Part shown: piece after piece, positions 25,690 to 38,591 of the stretch
How the letters are laid out: every line of letters starts with the position of its first letter
How positions within the stretch are numbered: position 1 is the first letter of the stretch
Source of the DNA: Anastatus disparis
Taxonomy: Eukaryota; Arthropoda; Insecta; Hymenoptera; Eupelmidae
NCBI GenBank assembly: GCA_017163975.1
Contig: JAFFSR010000237.1
Span: 310,001 to 374,000, forward strand
Length of the DNA stretch: 64,000 nt
Direction: 5' to 3'
Translations under genes and position numbers: made by a program
The notes under the pieces: generated by a model
Databases searched by the model: none
What the model saw: only the letters and a program-made list of their open reading frames with translations
What the model was told of the DNA's origin: nothing

Positions 25690-28600
25690 TTTTTAAATCT
25701 TTAATTGTTTACGTAAATTGCTATTGGGCAGAAAATGCCCGTTTATTATTAAAAAAAAAAAAAATTTGCGCTGTTAAATGTATTCAATTTTTTTATCATT
25801 TTATGACCATTGGTTTGAAATGAAGAGCTGAACATGAGAATTTTTTATGGCTATCATGTCAACCAATATGAAACGTTTTTTTTTTACTTTTATATCGCTA
25901 ACATACTACGCGCATTTTCGAGGATTAAAATGAGAATCTTAGAAACAGAAAAAATATTCATTAAATCTTTATAATTGTTTGTGTTTGAGATGATTTATTT
26001 TTTCATTTTTTTTTGTATTCATTAAAAATATTTTATAATTTAAACGTATATGAAAAGATTATTATAGATTATTGAATTCATAGGTTGAAATATTTCATGG
26101 TACTTAAAATGCCCACTTTAAGAACAAAATATTTCTATTAGCATTTTTTGTCCATACAAAAAATTTGGGCTCTGCAGATTCGGCAAAAATTGACTATTTA
26201 TTAGCCAATATTGACACGATAAAATATTACTATTAATAATGCCCATAAACTGTAGTTACACCATTTTTTATGTTCACATTTCTACCAGGGGTGCAGCTAA
26301 AAATTAAATTTCTCACTGTCTAATTTGTTTGGATCAATGAGATTTATAAATATGCTAAAAAAGATTTTTTTAATATTAGAAGCGAGTAAAATTATAATTT
26401 AATAAAAATCTTAAATCGTCAGATCAATAAATTATTAAATAATTTGTATATTTTTAATGAATATTTCTACTATAAAAAAATGCAAAAATTATAAAATATA
26501 TAAATTATAAAATTGCGATGAATAACAGAAAATTATCGTCATTCCTACTCGACATCCTTTTAGTTTATTATTTTTTTTTCTAATAAAACAATGAACTAGC
26601 TCGGATTGAAATATCGAACATCCGCGTTTCTTAGAAATTGGATACAATTTGAAACCTAAATTCGAATTCCTCGATGAATTCAACGGTTTGATCATTCAAA
26701 CTCTACTTGTTTCATGTCTTTATAAAAAAAAGAAAGAAACAGAAATCCATGTATGCATGCGTGAAAGGCATTTCTTTTCATTGTTATTTGGAAAAGGATA
26801 TATAAAATCATAAAAAATTTAACAGTCATCATTCGTCGATGTTTCGTGATTTGTAGAGAAAACAATATATTAAAAAGGTTGACTGGAGGGTTAGAGAGTA
26901 GCAGATGATAAGTCAATTTTAGACGCTGCTATTTAATGTTTAAAACGATAAAGTGTTGAACTTATAATGAAGCTAGGCGTGAAAAGGGATACACGTTTTT
27001 GACAGCTAAATTAGTATTTTAGAATTGATTCTTTTGACTGCCAATGAAATTTCTAGCCTCGAATAAATAGTAATCGAAGGTTTGTTAAAGAGGATGAAAA
27101 TGCTAATCGTACATTAAAAATTTTAAATGGTAAACAAATAGAATGACTATTTTTATGTGATGTAACAGTTTTTATTGAATCTTTTAATACATTTTTTAAT
27201 GATTTTGCAATTAATTTGAATTAAATTCTAAACTGTAAAATACTTTGATTCATCATTTTTTAGTAGAGTTATATTGAAGTTTTTTTTTTAATTTGTTTTT
27301 ACAAATTAATGTTAGATAATTTAAATGAACTTATGCAAAGTTGGTAGTACGGTTATCAATAAACAAATCTAAAAAAGGTTTTGTTGTTTAAATTATGAAT
27401 TTCTGAGAGTTATAATGTTTAAAAAAAAACATTTGTTGGTAAAAATGTACATGAAATTATTTTTTTAAATAAATGAAAGATTTATGAATGAACGAATTAT
27501 AAATTATTTTTTTAAATAAATGAAAGATTTATGAATGAACGAATTATAAGGTCTGTAAAAGCGGATTTAAGCAACGAGTACAGATTACATTTTAAATGAT
27601 GTTAAAAATTTTATATTACGAAGAAACAAACTTTTTTTAATAAGTAACTTTCTCACATTAAGACACCATTGGTAGAACGTAAAAACTGAATAATCATTTT
27701 GAAGTCTAAAGTTTTGTGGTTCTTCATTTTTTTTTACATGTAGATGATTTCAATTACAAAATTTAATTTGAATATTTATTTCAATGTAATCTTTTAAAAT
27801 CAATCAATGAAGTCTTTTTTTATTTCTTCCTTTTCCGCTTATCGATGACTAATGGTTTAATGAGCAGCACACAATTTTTTTTCGACTAACAATTTCTACA
27901 CTCGCAGTCCAAGTGTTCGCGGAAAATAGTAGTTAATCATCCAATCATTCATTCAACGAAGGCAGTCGTGTATACGTAAGATTTTTCGGATGTAATTATC
28001 AGTGTCTCTCGGTGAACTGAATGAAAACCCCCTCTTTTTTCTTAAACTTTAATATTAAAGACCACCCAACATATACCAAAAGTCTTTTTTTGGAGCCTAA
28101 GAAAATTATCCTTTCGTCTTTTTCATCCCACGGAATTATTGTACTCCACCTTGTCTTCGTATACGCGTCAAAAGTCACAAGTCATCGTGCCTAACTGGTA
28201 GTCTTTCCTTCTTCTTATCTTCTTTTTCTTTCTTTTAATCCGTTGGCACTCGAATTGATGCCTTGTGCAGACCTTTAAGAACTACTCGACATTTTCATAA
28301 TTTCTTTTTTAGGGAGGCTAAAAACGGCGCCACACGGCTGTTATACTTGTGTATCTTTCTTTTCTTTCGTTTAGTTTCTTTCGGACGTTACGGCACTTAT
28401 GAATGAGAAGAAGAGCCAAGAGAAAATATTGTTACTGTGATTATAAAATTATGAGAGGTTTTTAAGTTATGGAATGAGTTTCTCTTTTTTTTCTGTTAGA
28501 GGAAACCAAAAAATTGGCTCGATTGGTACGTTCGAGTTTGAATAAATAATAGCTTGGAAAGGAAAAAAAAACTGCTAAAATGTTTAAGATGATATTGGTA

Positions 28601-31600
28601 AATGTTAGCATATTTATGGAAGAATTGATGAGTGTTAAGGTCACAGTTAATAGCTCATTTTAAAAAATACTTATTTTTATATAATTTGATACCTTTTTTC
28701 AGTTTTAAGTGATGAACTTGAAAAAAATTTTATTATGGAAATGAGTTTAATTTATGACAATGTATTGTTATAACATACGTTTTACAAATTTCTTACTTTC
28801 GGTGCTACTGATATATTTTATTAATGTTGAGACTGGTGCATAGTTTGACAAAACAATTAAAAAATTTAGAATCAAACATTAGTTTGATTCTAAACTATTT
28901 CCTATTCTCCAAACTACATAAAGACTTCAAGTATTTTTAACGTTAAATAAAATACAAAAATAAATATTTAAATTATAATTCAAGTGTAAAATCACTCTAG
29001 ATATTTATTACATTTATCTAATAAAAATACCTATCCACTAAGATATATTTATATAATTTTTTATATTCAACTTGAGAAATCATTGCTTAATTTTTAAAAG
29101 CAGTTGAAATTTTCTTATTCAATATATAAAATTTTCGAAATTCACTGAAACAGCAAATTTCGAGGTTGATGAAACGATATATTATTATAAAATAACTTTA
29201 TAAATTATTTTTTTATTTTTTAAGGGGTGATGACAAAGAATGAGTTATACAAATTTTCAAGTTGATATTATGAAAATCACTTTAGATAATTTATGTCAAG
29301 CAGTTGATATAGAACGTATATAAGAAAACCAGAATGGGTATGAAATAAATACAGTCAAGATAGTTTAAGAATTTAAATAAGAATGAGAATTAATTTTACA
29401 ATTAGATATTTTAGATTATAACTTTTTTTCATTAATTCAGAAGAATATATTATAGACTGTTAACGTCGAGGTTAACGTTTTGTCGTTTATTTAATAATTT
29501 TTTGTTTGTCCAAAGCAAAATTTTTAATCGATACTTATATAAAATATGAAATATACATAATTTTTAAAGCATATTTATAAATTATATCATCCTAAAAAAT
29601 ATTATAAATTTAAAAGATGAAAAAATGAATATTAATGTACTCTTAATTTAAAAATCTATTTATTGAAAGTAATTATTATTTAGAAATGACTGTTAAATAA
29701 AATTATAAATTTATCATCATTTACAACTTAATACACTATTTAATTTCGTTCTTCCTCATTCAAAGATTGAAATTCTATTATTATATATATAAAAATGCCT
29801 AGTTCTCAAATAATCGAAAAGATGGCATTAGTTATACCGTCGGTAATTCTGGAAGTGCTGCCTTCTGGATTTTAAGGATTGAACTGTACTTGTAGCAAGG
29901 CAAAATCCTATAATAGGCATCATAAAAGAAACAGAATTTTCGAGATTTTTAAGTTCTATAATTCACAATATTATTCATTGTAAACATTGAATTACATATA
30001 TTTAGCGAATTATTTCATGATGCATTTTTAAAATTTTTAGTAAATGTGGAAGCAATAATTTAAATTAGATATTGATTTTAAATTTCTACAAATTATTGTA
30101 TTGAAGATAATATTTGTAATCAAGAAAATCACTATTTCTTACTTTGTTTATTAGATTATACATTAATTTTATTTGAATTTTTCGTATGTTATAGTATTGT
30201 CTTTAATAAATATGGGTTCCATTTAAAAATTTATCATATAAATAATTTAGTAAACGGAAATTTGTGAATGGTAAAATTTTTTTCTTATGGCCTTAAGTAT
30301 TGATCGACATGTAAAAAATGCTTCCGAAAAATGATAAGTAAAGTAGTTTCTTTCGATTCTCATAAAATTTATATTGAATTCCTAAACAAATTTTAAAGTA
30401 TTTTATTTTAAACAATTTTTGTAAATGAAAATCTATGACTGATTCTCATAGAAACATAACAAAATACAAATACCTTGTCGAGTATAAGCTGAAATATTAT
30501 TGATTTCAAAAATGTAATTTTTGTAAATACTAAACTTTTTAATTTTCTCAGAGAAAAAATTTTATACTGATAAAATTTTTATTTTATTTTTAATATTAGA
30601 AGTTTATATTTAGACATGAAAAGTCAAAAAATAAAATTTTAAAAAATTTCATGTGTATGTTTTTACTGTATATCCTCAGCCACTTACTGTACTCAGAAAC
30701 TACTCAACGGATTCGCTCCAAACTTTGCGCACAAGTTATGTTGAATTATTTAGGAGAGGGCTTGAAATTTTCAAGAGTTTTTATAAAGCCGTTTGGATTT
30801 TCAAGCCATTTTAGTGATTTTTATAAAAGTAAAAATAAATTTTTTTTTCCGATTACTTTTTGTTGATATTAATATTTCTGTTAACTTCAAAAGTATTTAG
30901 TCATCTTTCATCATAAGCATTGTAATCTTTCATCAAAAACATATTTTTATAAGGTTTGTAACAATTAAAAAATTATTTATCTTTCACTTATATGCATTTT
31001 TGAAATTTATAATATGATCGAAATAAAGCGAATGTTTTCATAAAATTTTTTTGCAAATACTTGTCAATTAAAATATTTTTTGAAATTATTTTTTCATCAA
31101 TTTTATAGAAGAATTAATTATGATTTTTTTAAATCAATGATTTTACTTTAGTTCTTTACAGATAGAAGACTTTTTAGGCGTTTTTAGTTGAATTTTCCTT
31201 TAATCTAGTATAAATCAATATCATGTAAACTTATTCTTATTCAATTGTAGAAAAACAAAAAATTTAGAAAAAAAGAATGAGTTAAAAATTTTGATGATTA
31301 AATTTTTTTATAATGTGCAATTATTGGCAAAAATAAACAAAATATTTTTATATTGTTCACAATGTAATGTTTAAAAGTTGTAAACATTGTAACAATGTGA
31401 ACATTTAAAAAATACGTACAACTTTTTTGTATAACTTTAACAGTGAAATGTATAAATATATAATTTTATTTCTTAATAAATGATTTTTTAATTACAAACT
31501 GCACTCAAAAAAAAAATTTTAGTAAAAATTACTATGTGTATATTGAACGAATTATTGAATAGACTGCCATTGTGGAAAAAATCACAATAATTTAGTGAAA

Positions 31601-34016
31601 ATTAACTGAAAACATCAATAATTTCATTATATTCCTTTGCAAATTTTATAACAAATTGTAGTAATACTTCTACGCAATGATAATTTATCATGATTCATAT
31701 AATATCATATCAACATAAATAAAATACGCTTAAGAACTGTTTTTCTTATTAAAAAAAATTTAATTATTGGTGTTGAATTTTCTAAATTCAGCATATTGGC
31801 TTGAATATTTAATCCTGTCAATTTGTGCTTACTTACTATGAGGTGGTACCTTGTTAAATGATACACCGTAAAATTCCATGTCAAACATAAATTTTTTCAA
31901 CGTCATTTAATGACTAATCACAACTTTAACGAAAATAAAAATAATATTCTTACAATACTTTAAATTACATCTTGGCATGATTGAGTTAATATAAATTTTT
32001 GACATTATTCTAGTTGAAGATCGTCATAAGATTAATTTAAAATATTCCGCTTCTTGAAACGAATGATTTTATAGGATAATTTTGCAAAACAGATTCGTAA
32101 AGAAAAATGCATATGCAAATGTAATTTCAAATTTCCAGAAAGGAATACTAATGTAATTCGTCGCGATAAACCGCTACTTCGAGGAAAAGTAGCAAAGTGA
32201 AAAAGAAAAACGCGGCGTATAAAGTAATGATGATTTGAAAGTCACTCATAAATTTTTAAAGGATACGTTTCTTTTTTTGATTGATTGATCTGTGAGTCAA
32301 TGGAATTTCTTTCCAATTTCAAATGAATTTATGCCAGTCTTGTTACTAAGGTTACGTAATTCGACGCTTTTTCAGACAGGCATTTTTACGAGTCCTTTGT
32401 ATAGTATGTACGCGTAAATGATGAAAAAATTCTAAGGTTTTGCATGAATTTTCGAAAAAATAACAATGTACTTTTCGTGTTAATGATGCTTTCCTTATTG
32501 TCAGATTTGCGTAATTGTATATTTTAGCTAACTTTGAACTCGCTTAAATTTTTATAAATTTTATGAAGAAATTCATGTTTTATAACGTTTTGACTTGCGT
32601 GTCCTGGTCAATTGAAAAAATATTTGTATCGTTTTTGAATGTGATGAAATCGATAAAAAAGTTTTACAACGAATCTTTCGATATTTACTTTATTCTTTTT
32701 CGACTGTTCAACCAGTTTTCACATGTAAATAGATACACTTTAACTCTTTCAAGAGTAAAAACGATACGTTTACAAATTAGCTAGCTCACCTTTTCTAAAC
32801 TTGAAATAACAGTTTCAAACAAAATACAAGCTTTAACTGAGTGACAAAAAGTAGTTTGAAAAAGAGTTGAAAGATTTTAATAAACTTACTTTGTACGTTT
32901 TTATGGTATGATTTCTGTATCGGTAATCTTTTGATTGTAAAAATTGTCATTTCTTTTAATTATCTTTAGAATTTGAAATTGGATTTATATATATTTTTTA
33001 TATTTAATTTTAAAAAAATATTGTCTTAACTAATTTCTATATGAACGCTGTGTTTTTTTAATAACGACTGAATTTTATTGATTTTGCAATTTATTTTATA
33101 TTTTATGCAAGTAAGTTATAATTATTACAATGCTGTAATATTCTACATCCAAGCATTTTATAAATAGTCGCTTAAAAATTCGTTTAAATTGAAGTGTAGA
33201 AGAAAATTTACGCGCTACTGAATAATGCAACGTTTAATTCGTCAAAGGGTAAGAAATTAAAGAACGAAACAATTAAAATGCTTTTATGATTTAAATATAT
33301 AACTTAAAAAACTTACTTACCATTTTAAGGCGAGTTATAATCCATTAAATTTATTTTTAGAAAATAATTATGAAGAGAGAAAGAAAAATTATTATAATTT
33401 GCGATAAAAACTTCAAAAGAAAATGTTTTTTTACATTTAAGGAAAAAAAAATTTAAACATAAAATTTAAAAGCCCGTGAATTATTATGCAAATGTCTTGT
33501 CCAAATATTTGTAATTTAATGTTAATGAACATTTTTAATGCTCATACGCAAGTTGATTTCTTTAAGATTGTTGGTTGTGCTCTTATGTTGAGGCCAGGTA
33601 TAATGGCTGAAATAAAAACCCTTTATCATAATATAATGATCGACCCCGATTGCTTAGTTTAAATTCTGGAAATAATGTGAAAGAAAAAAATAAATTTTAC
33701 GTATAAATCATTCATTATATAAAGTAAGCGATTAAGTAAATTTACCTTTATTTTAATGATGTAAATCATAAAAAATCTGAAATGTTGAAAATAAAAAAAA
33801 TTTTTTTTGTTCGTTCTAGAAAAGTATTTGTCTTGTATACTCTTAGCACTAATAGTATAAATATGTATATATAGTAGACAATTGTCCTTAATTTTTATAT
33901 TTTAAATGAATTTTATCTATTTTTTAAAAGTCAGTTTTTAATAAATAAAAGATATTTTTACTCGTATATTAATAACTGTACATTAAGGGGATGTAATAGG
34001 GTATTTGATTTATACA
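25690..34016. other. Long AT-rich noncoding stretch
   Basis: More than 8 kb lacks any convincing exon. Open frames are short and Phe/Ile/Leu/Lys-rich. Structured items are a 47-bp direct tandem duplication at 27,454-27,547 and a 13-bp-arm hairpin at about 28,866-28,895 (TTTAGAATCAAAC, loop ATTA). The segment at 30,666-30,770 is slightly less AT-rich and could be an old transposon fragment, but I cannot assign it. Confidence 0.5.
27454..27547. repeat. Perfect 47-bp direct tandem duplication
   Basis: Two back-to-back identical 47-base units, each starting AAATTATTTTTTTAAA and ending GAACGAATTAT. Perfect identity suggests a recent slippage-type duplication. Confidence 0.85.
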
Positions 34017-34190
34017 TAGTTACCGACATTACAGTTTTCCAAATTTTGAATCTTTATTTAACAATTTTCCGAAATATTTCTATATTAGGCTTTTTATTAG
34101 TAAAAATGGAAGGCTGTAATATAGAGATATTTTTAAAACTTTTGGATTAAGAATCGAAAACTTGGAAAACTGTAATGTTGGTATTTTAAA
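34017..34190. repeat. Imperfect inverted repeat, MITE-like
   Basis: Arms of about 70 bases face each other. The left arm has CGACATTACAGTTTTCCAAA and the right has TTGGAAAACTGTAATGTTGG, with further pairing inward (ATTTCTATATTA versus TAATATAGAGATAT). No open frame. It looks like a small palindromic nonautonomous element; its exact ends are uncertain. Confidence 0.6.
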
Positions 34191-34439
34191 TTTCCTTAAT
34201 TAACTTTTAAAAATAAACGATAATCAAAATTTGTTGTAAAAAGGGACAAAGCGAGCCGTAAGGGAAAAGACAGGCATTTTTTCATGTATTATTTTATTAT
34301 TTTTTATGCATTTTCATTTATGTATAACAACAATTTTTTATTAATTATTGATAGGCGTTCAAAAAATTATTGTTATATGTAAATAAAAGTACATAAATTA
34401 TAAAATAATGTATAAAAATATGTTAGATAAAAAAAATCA

Positions 34440-34600
34440 ATAAATATTAAGAGAGCAATAGTTTATTCATTGTTATTATTCTTAAACTGTTATTAAATTA
34501 TTGTTATTATTGCTAAATTATTATTATTAAATTGTTGTTATTATTGTTAAATCGTTGTTAAATTATTGTTGTTATTATTCATAATTGAATATATATATAT
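34440..34600. repeat. Imperfect TTATTG/TTATTA microsatellite
   Basis: About 130 bases of TTG/TTA triplets. On the minus strand this reads as (AAT/AAC)n and lies just downstream of the non-LTR reverse transcriptase. It could be the simple-repeat 3' tail that I-type non-LTR elements carry, or an independent microsatellite. Confidence 0.5.
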
Positions 34601-34724
34601 CACGCAACTAATGCGCGAAACAGGTGAATCACGCACGAGTCGAGTTTGCCATTCCGAACGAAACAAGAAAATCAAAACTTTTTTATACTTTAAGTACAGC
34701 TATAATATGAATATCAAGGTTATT

Positions 34725-35239
34725 TGAACAATTTTAACCTTTTACCTACAGTTGTGTTGCCTGATATTTTCTTGTTATTAAAATGAGTAAATACGGTTTT
34801 ATCAACAGCTATATCTAAACCTAAATAATACAAGTTGTTTATAATAATTTTTATCAAATTTCCTAGAATTTTTTACCTGTATAGAGCGGTACAGTTTTTG
34901 TAAAAATTGCTAAATCATCAGCAAATTGCGAAACAGAGACGTTTTTTGGAAAACCATTTGTTATATTAGAAATGTATATAATAAATAACAAGGGGCTTAA
35001 TACGCTTCCTTGAGGAACATTTTTAGGTACTTTCAATCGCTCGTACCCTTCAATATCAGTATTAATATATCTGTCATGTGTTAAAAATTTAATGAATCTA
35101 ATTATGCTAGGTGAACAGTCAATTTCAGCTAGTGTATCTAATAAAATGTCTATATTTACATAATTGAAGGCCCCTGATACGTACAAAAAAGCAGCAAGTA
35201 AGTCTTGTTTATTTTTAAATGCTTGATCCCCTTACAGAA
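34725..35239 (-). pseudogene. Reverse transcriptase, C-terminal half (palm/thumb)
   Basis: The minus-strand frame reads DLLAAFLYVSGAFNYVNI, then PQGSVLSPLLF and QFADDLAIF. These are conserved RT blocks (the catalytic F/YADD box and the preceding PQGxxLSPLLF). A one-base shift after about 34,875 is followed by NLYYLGLDIAVDKT, a normal thumb-side segment. The N-terminal part of the same RT lies beyond the palindrome at 35,243-37,313. The aspartate usual after LLAAFL (LD.) is Tyr here. This is a relic, not an active enzyme. Confidence 0.85.
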
Positions 35240-35433
35240 TAATAGTGCTTTCACAGTAGCGTGGATACAAGAGTAAATTGAAATTTTTTTTTTAATACAC
35301 CAGTATCTTAAGGTTCTATGTAATAATGCATTGAAAGTGTGAATGTTGTGCATGCGTGCAAGAAAAGACCGAGCGTTCGAATGATGCACTCATGAATTCA
35401 CACTATCATGTATTATAATAGAAGAGCAAGATA

Positions 35434-35506
35434 GGGGCAACGGTAGCGCATGGGCTTAGGCTCTTGGCTCACCCCCTAGTGGACCAGGGTTCGATTCCCC
35501 GGGAAA
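35434..35506 (+). repeat. tRNA-like segment in the left arm of the palindrome
   Basis: A box A-like GGCAACGGTAGCGCATGGG is followed about 45 bases later by a strong box B (GGGTTCGATTCCC). The complementary copy is at about 37,050-37,123 in the right arm. It looks like a pol III promoter derived from a tRNA or SINE, carried inside the inverted repeat, so transcription toward the centre from both arms is possible. Folding as a functional tRNA is not supported. Confidence 0.55.
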
Positions 35507-35754
35507 ATTTCGAAAAATAATTTTCGAATTTTTCTACGGGTATTAGGACCCGGAGATCACGAAAAATCAATTGAAAAGTTCGTCTGGGCAAAATTGAACT
35601 ATTTTAAAAAGTTCCACTGGGCAAAAATGAAAACTATAATATGTTTGAATCATGGCCTAAGGCAAAGAGCTAAAAGGCCAATTTAAATAGACGAAAAATA
35701 AGAGAAAAATGTTATCTGCACAAAAAAAAAAAAAAAAAAAAACCAAGGAGTTCA

Positions 35755-36800
35755 GTGCTTTAGGTATACTCTAAGGAAGACTGCAGATACTAAGCAATAA
35801 CTAAGTATCCTAGAGTAACCTTAGGTTATATTGTGGATCCTAGGAAATCACTAAGCATTCTAGGGTAATCCTAAGGTAGATTGCGAATCCTAAGTGATCA
35901 CTAAGTATCCTAGGGTAACCCTAGGGTAAACTACGGATCCTAAGCGATCACTAAGCATCCTAAGGTAACCCTAGGGTAGACTGCGGATCTCAAGCAATCA
36001 CTTAGCATCCCATGGTGACCCTGAGGTAAATCCTAGGATATCTAGCTACCCTGGGGTAGATCATAGGGTACCTGGCTACCTTAGGGTAGACCTTGGGATA
36101 TCTGGATACCCATAGGTAGACCCCAGGGTACCCTAGGGTAGCTGGATACCCATGGGTAGACCCCAGGGTACCCTAGGGTAGCTGGATACCCATGGGTAGA
36201 CCTCAGGGTACCCTAGGGTAGCTGGATACCCATGGGTAGACCTTAGGGTACCCTAGGGTAGCTGGATACCCGTAGGTAACCCCAGGGTATCCTAGGGTAG
36301 CTGGATACCCAAGGGTAACCTCAGGGTACCCTAGGGTAGCTGCATACCCAAGGGTAACCCCAGGGTACCCTAGGGTAGCTGGACACCCAAAGGTAACCCG
36401 AGGGTACCCTAGGATAGCTGGATACCCACGGTTTGACCGTAAGGTATTCAGATAGCCTGAGGTTACCCTTGGGCATGCAGCTGCCCTAGGGTACCCTGGG
36501 GTTTGCCCATGGGTATACAGCTACCCTAGGATAGCCTGGGGTCTACCCATGGGTATCCAGATATCCCAAGGTCTACCCTAAGGTAGTCAGATCCTCTATG
36601 ATCTAGCCTAGGGTAGCTAGATATCCTAGGATTTACCTCAGGGTCACCATGGGATGCTAAGTGATTGTTTGAGATCTACAGTCTACCCTAGGGTTACCTT
36701 AGGATGCTTAGTGATCACTTAGAATTCGCAATCTACCTAAGGTTACTCTAGGATACTCAGTCATTGCTTAGTATCTGCAGTCTTCCTTAGAGTTTACCTA
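35755..36800. repeat. CCTAGG-rich mirrored minisatellite forming the palindrome centre
   Basis: On the left are about 51-base units built on ACTAAGCATCCTAGGGTAAC (about five), mirrored by about four on the right. The middle, about 36,100-36,430, holds roughly eight 40-base units made of four 10-base blocks: GTACCCTAGG, GTAGCTGGAT, ACCCATGGGT and AGACCCCAGG. Most blocks are themselves near-palindromic. Units drift gradually, and orientation reverses across the centre. Confidence 0.85.
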
Positions 36801-37316
36801 AAGCACTGAACTCCTTGGTTTTTTTTTTTTTTTTGTGCAGTTAACATTTTTTTCTTATTTTTTGTCTATTTAAATTGGCCTTTTAGCTCTTTGCCTTAGG
36901 CCATGGTTCAAACATATTATAGTTTTCATTTTTGCCCAGTGGAACTTTTTAAAATAGTTCAATTTTGCCCAGAAGACCTTTTCAATGGATTTTTCGTGAT
37001 CTCCGGGTTCTAATACCCGTAGAAAAATTCGAAAATTATTTTTCGAAATTTTCCCGGGGAATCGAACCCTGGTCCACTAGGGCGCGAGCCAAGAGCCTAA
37101 GCCCATGCGCTACCGTTGCCACTATCTTGCTCTTCTATTTTAATACATGATAGTGTGAATTCATGAGTGCATCATTCGAATGCTCGGTCTTTCCTTGCAC
37201 GCGTGCACAACATTCATACTTTCAATGCATTATTACATGGAACCTTAAGATACTGGTGTATTCAAAAAAAAATTTCAATTTACTCTTGTATCCACGCTAC
37301 TGTGAAAGCACTATAA

Positions 37317-38171
37317 GATTAACCACATTGCCCAGGCATGATCTACCCTTTCGAAAGCCTGATTGGCTGAGCGGGAGCAGATTTTTGCTTTCTACCTAAT
37401 ATTGTAGACGATTTTTTACTAGAGTTTCGTAGATTTTACACAGACATGAAGTCAATGAGATTGGTCGAATTTTTGTCCCGTTTAAAGTAGATATCAAATG
37501 AATAAAGGATTCTTTCCAATTGGATGGAAAGTCACTTTTAGAATGCATCTCGTTAAAAATGTCCAGTAGAATAAGTCTTAATTTAATTGGAGTGTTGTGG
37601 ATAATTTCATAATTGATACCGTCCATACCGAAAGAACTATTTTTTTGCATGGATTGAGAGCTATATTGAATTCTATGAACTAAAGTATTTCTCAAAAAAG
37701 TGGTTTTGTTTGCATGTAGGAATCCTATTGGGATCAGTAATGGCCCAAGGAGGACTTATTTTTCCTGGACATTCTTTTTTCCGTTTTTCTAAGTTGTTAT
37801 AGTTATAAGCCGAGTTGCAAGAGTTAACCTGGTTTAGAAGATTCGTTTAGCTAGGTCGCAATATTTATTATAAGTAATAAGATCTTCGGAATTTCCTGAA
37901 TATCCCGACTTTTTAAAAGCTGCATGTCCAAGTCTTTTAATTTTGTTACATTCGTGATCCCACCAAGAAACAGGATTCATATTGATGTACGATTTTTAAG
38001 GGTTATTTTTTAGAGTAGAACATATGATAGATTCACTGATGATATTCAGAAAGAATTCGTATTTTTGAAATGGTACCAGTTTTTCGTAGTTAGTAAATAA
38101 GAATTCATTAAATTTTTCCTTTGTGCATTTTACATATTTATTACAATCTGTTTTAATTGTACAAATCTTGA
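37317..38171 (-). pseudogene. EN-RT linker and N-terminal part of reverse transcriptase
   Basis: Minus-strand frames give SFGMDGINYEIIHNTP, then W.E..I.LISTLNGTKIRPISLTSC and KIYETLVKNRLQY, then a TAG where RTs normally have Trp, then SQSGFRKGRSCLGNVV up to the palindrome. These are the classic RT blocks 0-2. Further upstream, PVSWWDHECNKIKRLGHAA is the usual linker segment (P.WWD.EC). Several stops and frameshifts are present. It continues into 35,239-34,725. Confidence 0.85.
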
Positions 38172-38568
38172 AAGTTTTCTTAATATTTTTTTTTATTTTT
38201 TTTTTAAAAAAAGATTAATATATAAAGGATATTGTCCTCTGTATGATTAACCTTTTTCCATGGTGAGGTCGAGGGAGTCCCCGCCCGGTATCTGTTTATC
38301 ACATTACATCAGGCTAGACTGTCAGACCCACCATACCGAAAACTTTGACTACCGATGGATGGTCAGCCACTTTTTGTGACCAACAATCAACCGATACCCA
38401 ATGAGATCGGAATTTTGAGAGTCGCGATATAAAATGGCACGTACACTAATTTTCTTTCGAAAAAAAAGTTAGAGGTACCTGGCCAGGATTCGAACCTATG
38501 CCCTCCGCGTTGAAGACAAGAGCTCTATCCATTACGCCACCGCGCTCTTCTGTAAGTTTTCTTAATAT
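38172..38568 (-). mobile_element. tRNA-derived SINE, family B, copy 1, with 15-bp target duplication
   Basis: The element proper is 38,187-38,553 (367 bp), read on the minus strand. The head has a box A (TGGCGTAATGGATAGAGC) and a box B (GGTTCGAATCCTGG). The body begins CCAGGTACCTCTAAC and ends in a hairpin-like GAGGACAATATCC segment and an A-rich tail. Perfect 15-base duplications AAGTTTTCTTAATAT lie at 38,172-38,186 and 38,554-38,568. The copy at 41,799 is the same family. It is inserted in the EN-RT linker of the non-LTR element. Confidence 0.9.
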
Positions 38569-38591
38569 ATGTATGTTTATTTACATCTATT

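Larger units (their letters stand above)
35240..37316. mobile_element. 2,071-bp foldback palindrome with 3-bp TAA target duplication
   Basis: The element proper is 35,243-37,313, from TAGTGCTTTCACAGTAGCG to its complement CGCTACTGTGAAAGCACTA, flanked by TAA at 35,240-35,242 and 37,314-37,316. Nearly the whole length is self-complementary around a centre near 36,280. Each half consists of a terminal segment, a tRNA-like segment, a unique segment, an A-rich run next to ACCAAGGAGTTCAGTGC, and half of a CCTAGG-rich minisatellite. No transposase frame is present. The TAA duplication fits the TWA preference of PIF/Harbinger, but the termini are not typical of that superfamily. Discounting the element and one TAA, the interrupted RT frame continues. 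Confidence 0.88.

Noticed and set aside
30651..30866. 71-codon plus-strand frame
   Set aside because: The opening region is of slightly unusual composition and might be an old transposon trace, but no motif can be named, so it is not listed as a gene.
35156..35389. Minus-strand 77-codon frame
   Set aside because: It crosses the junction of the palindromic element and the RT relic in a frame different from the RT; a shadow frame.
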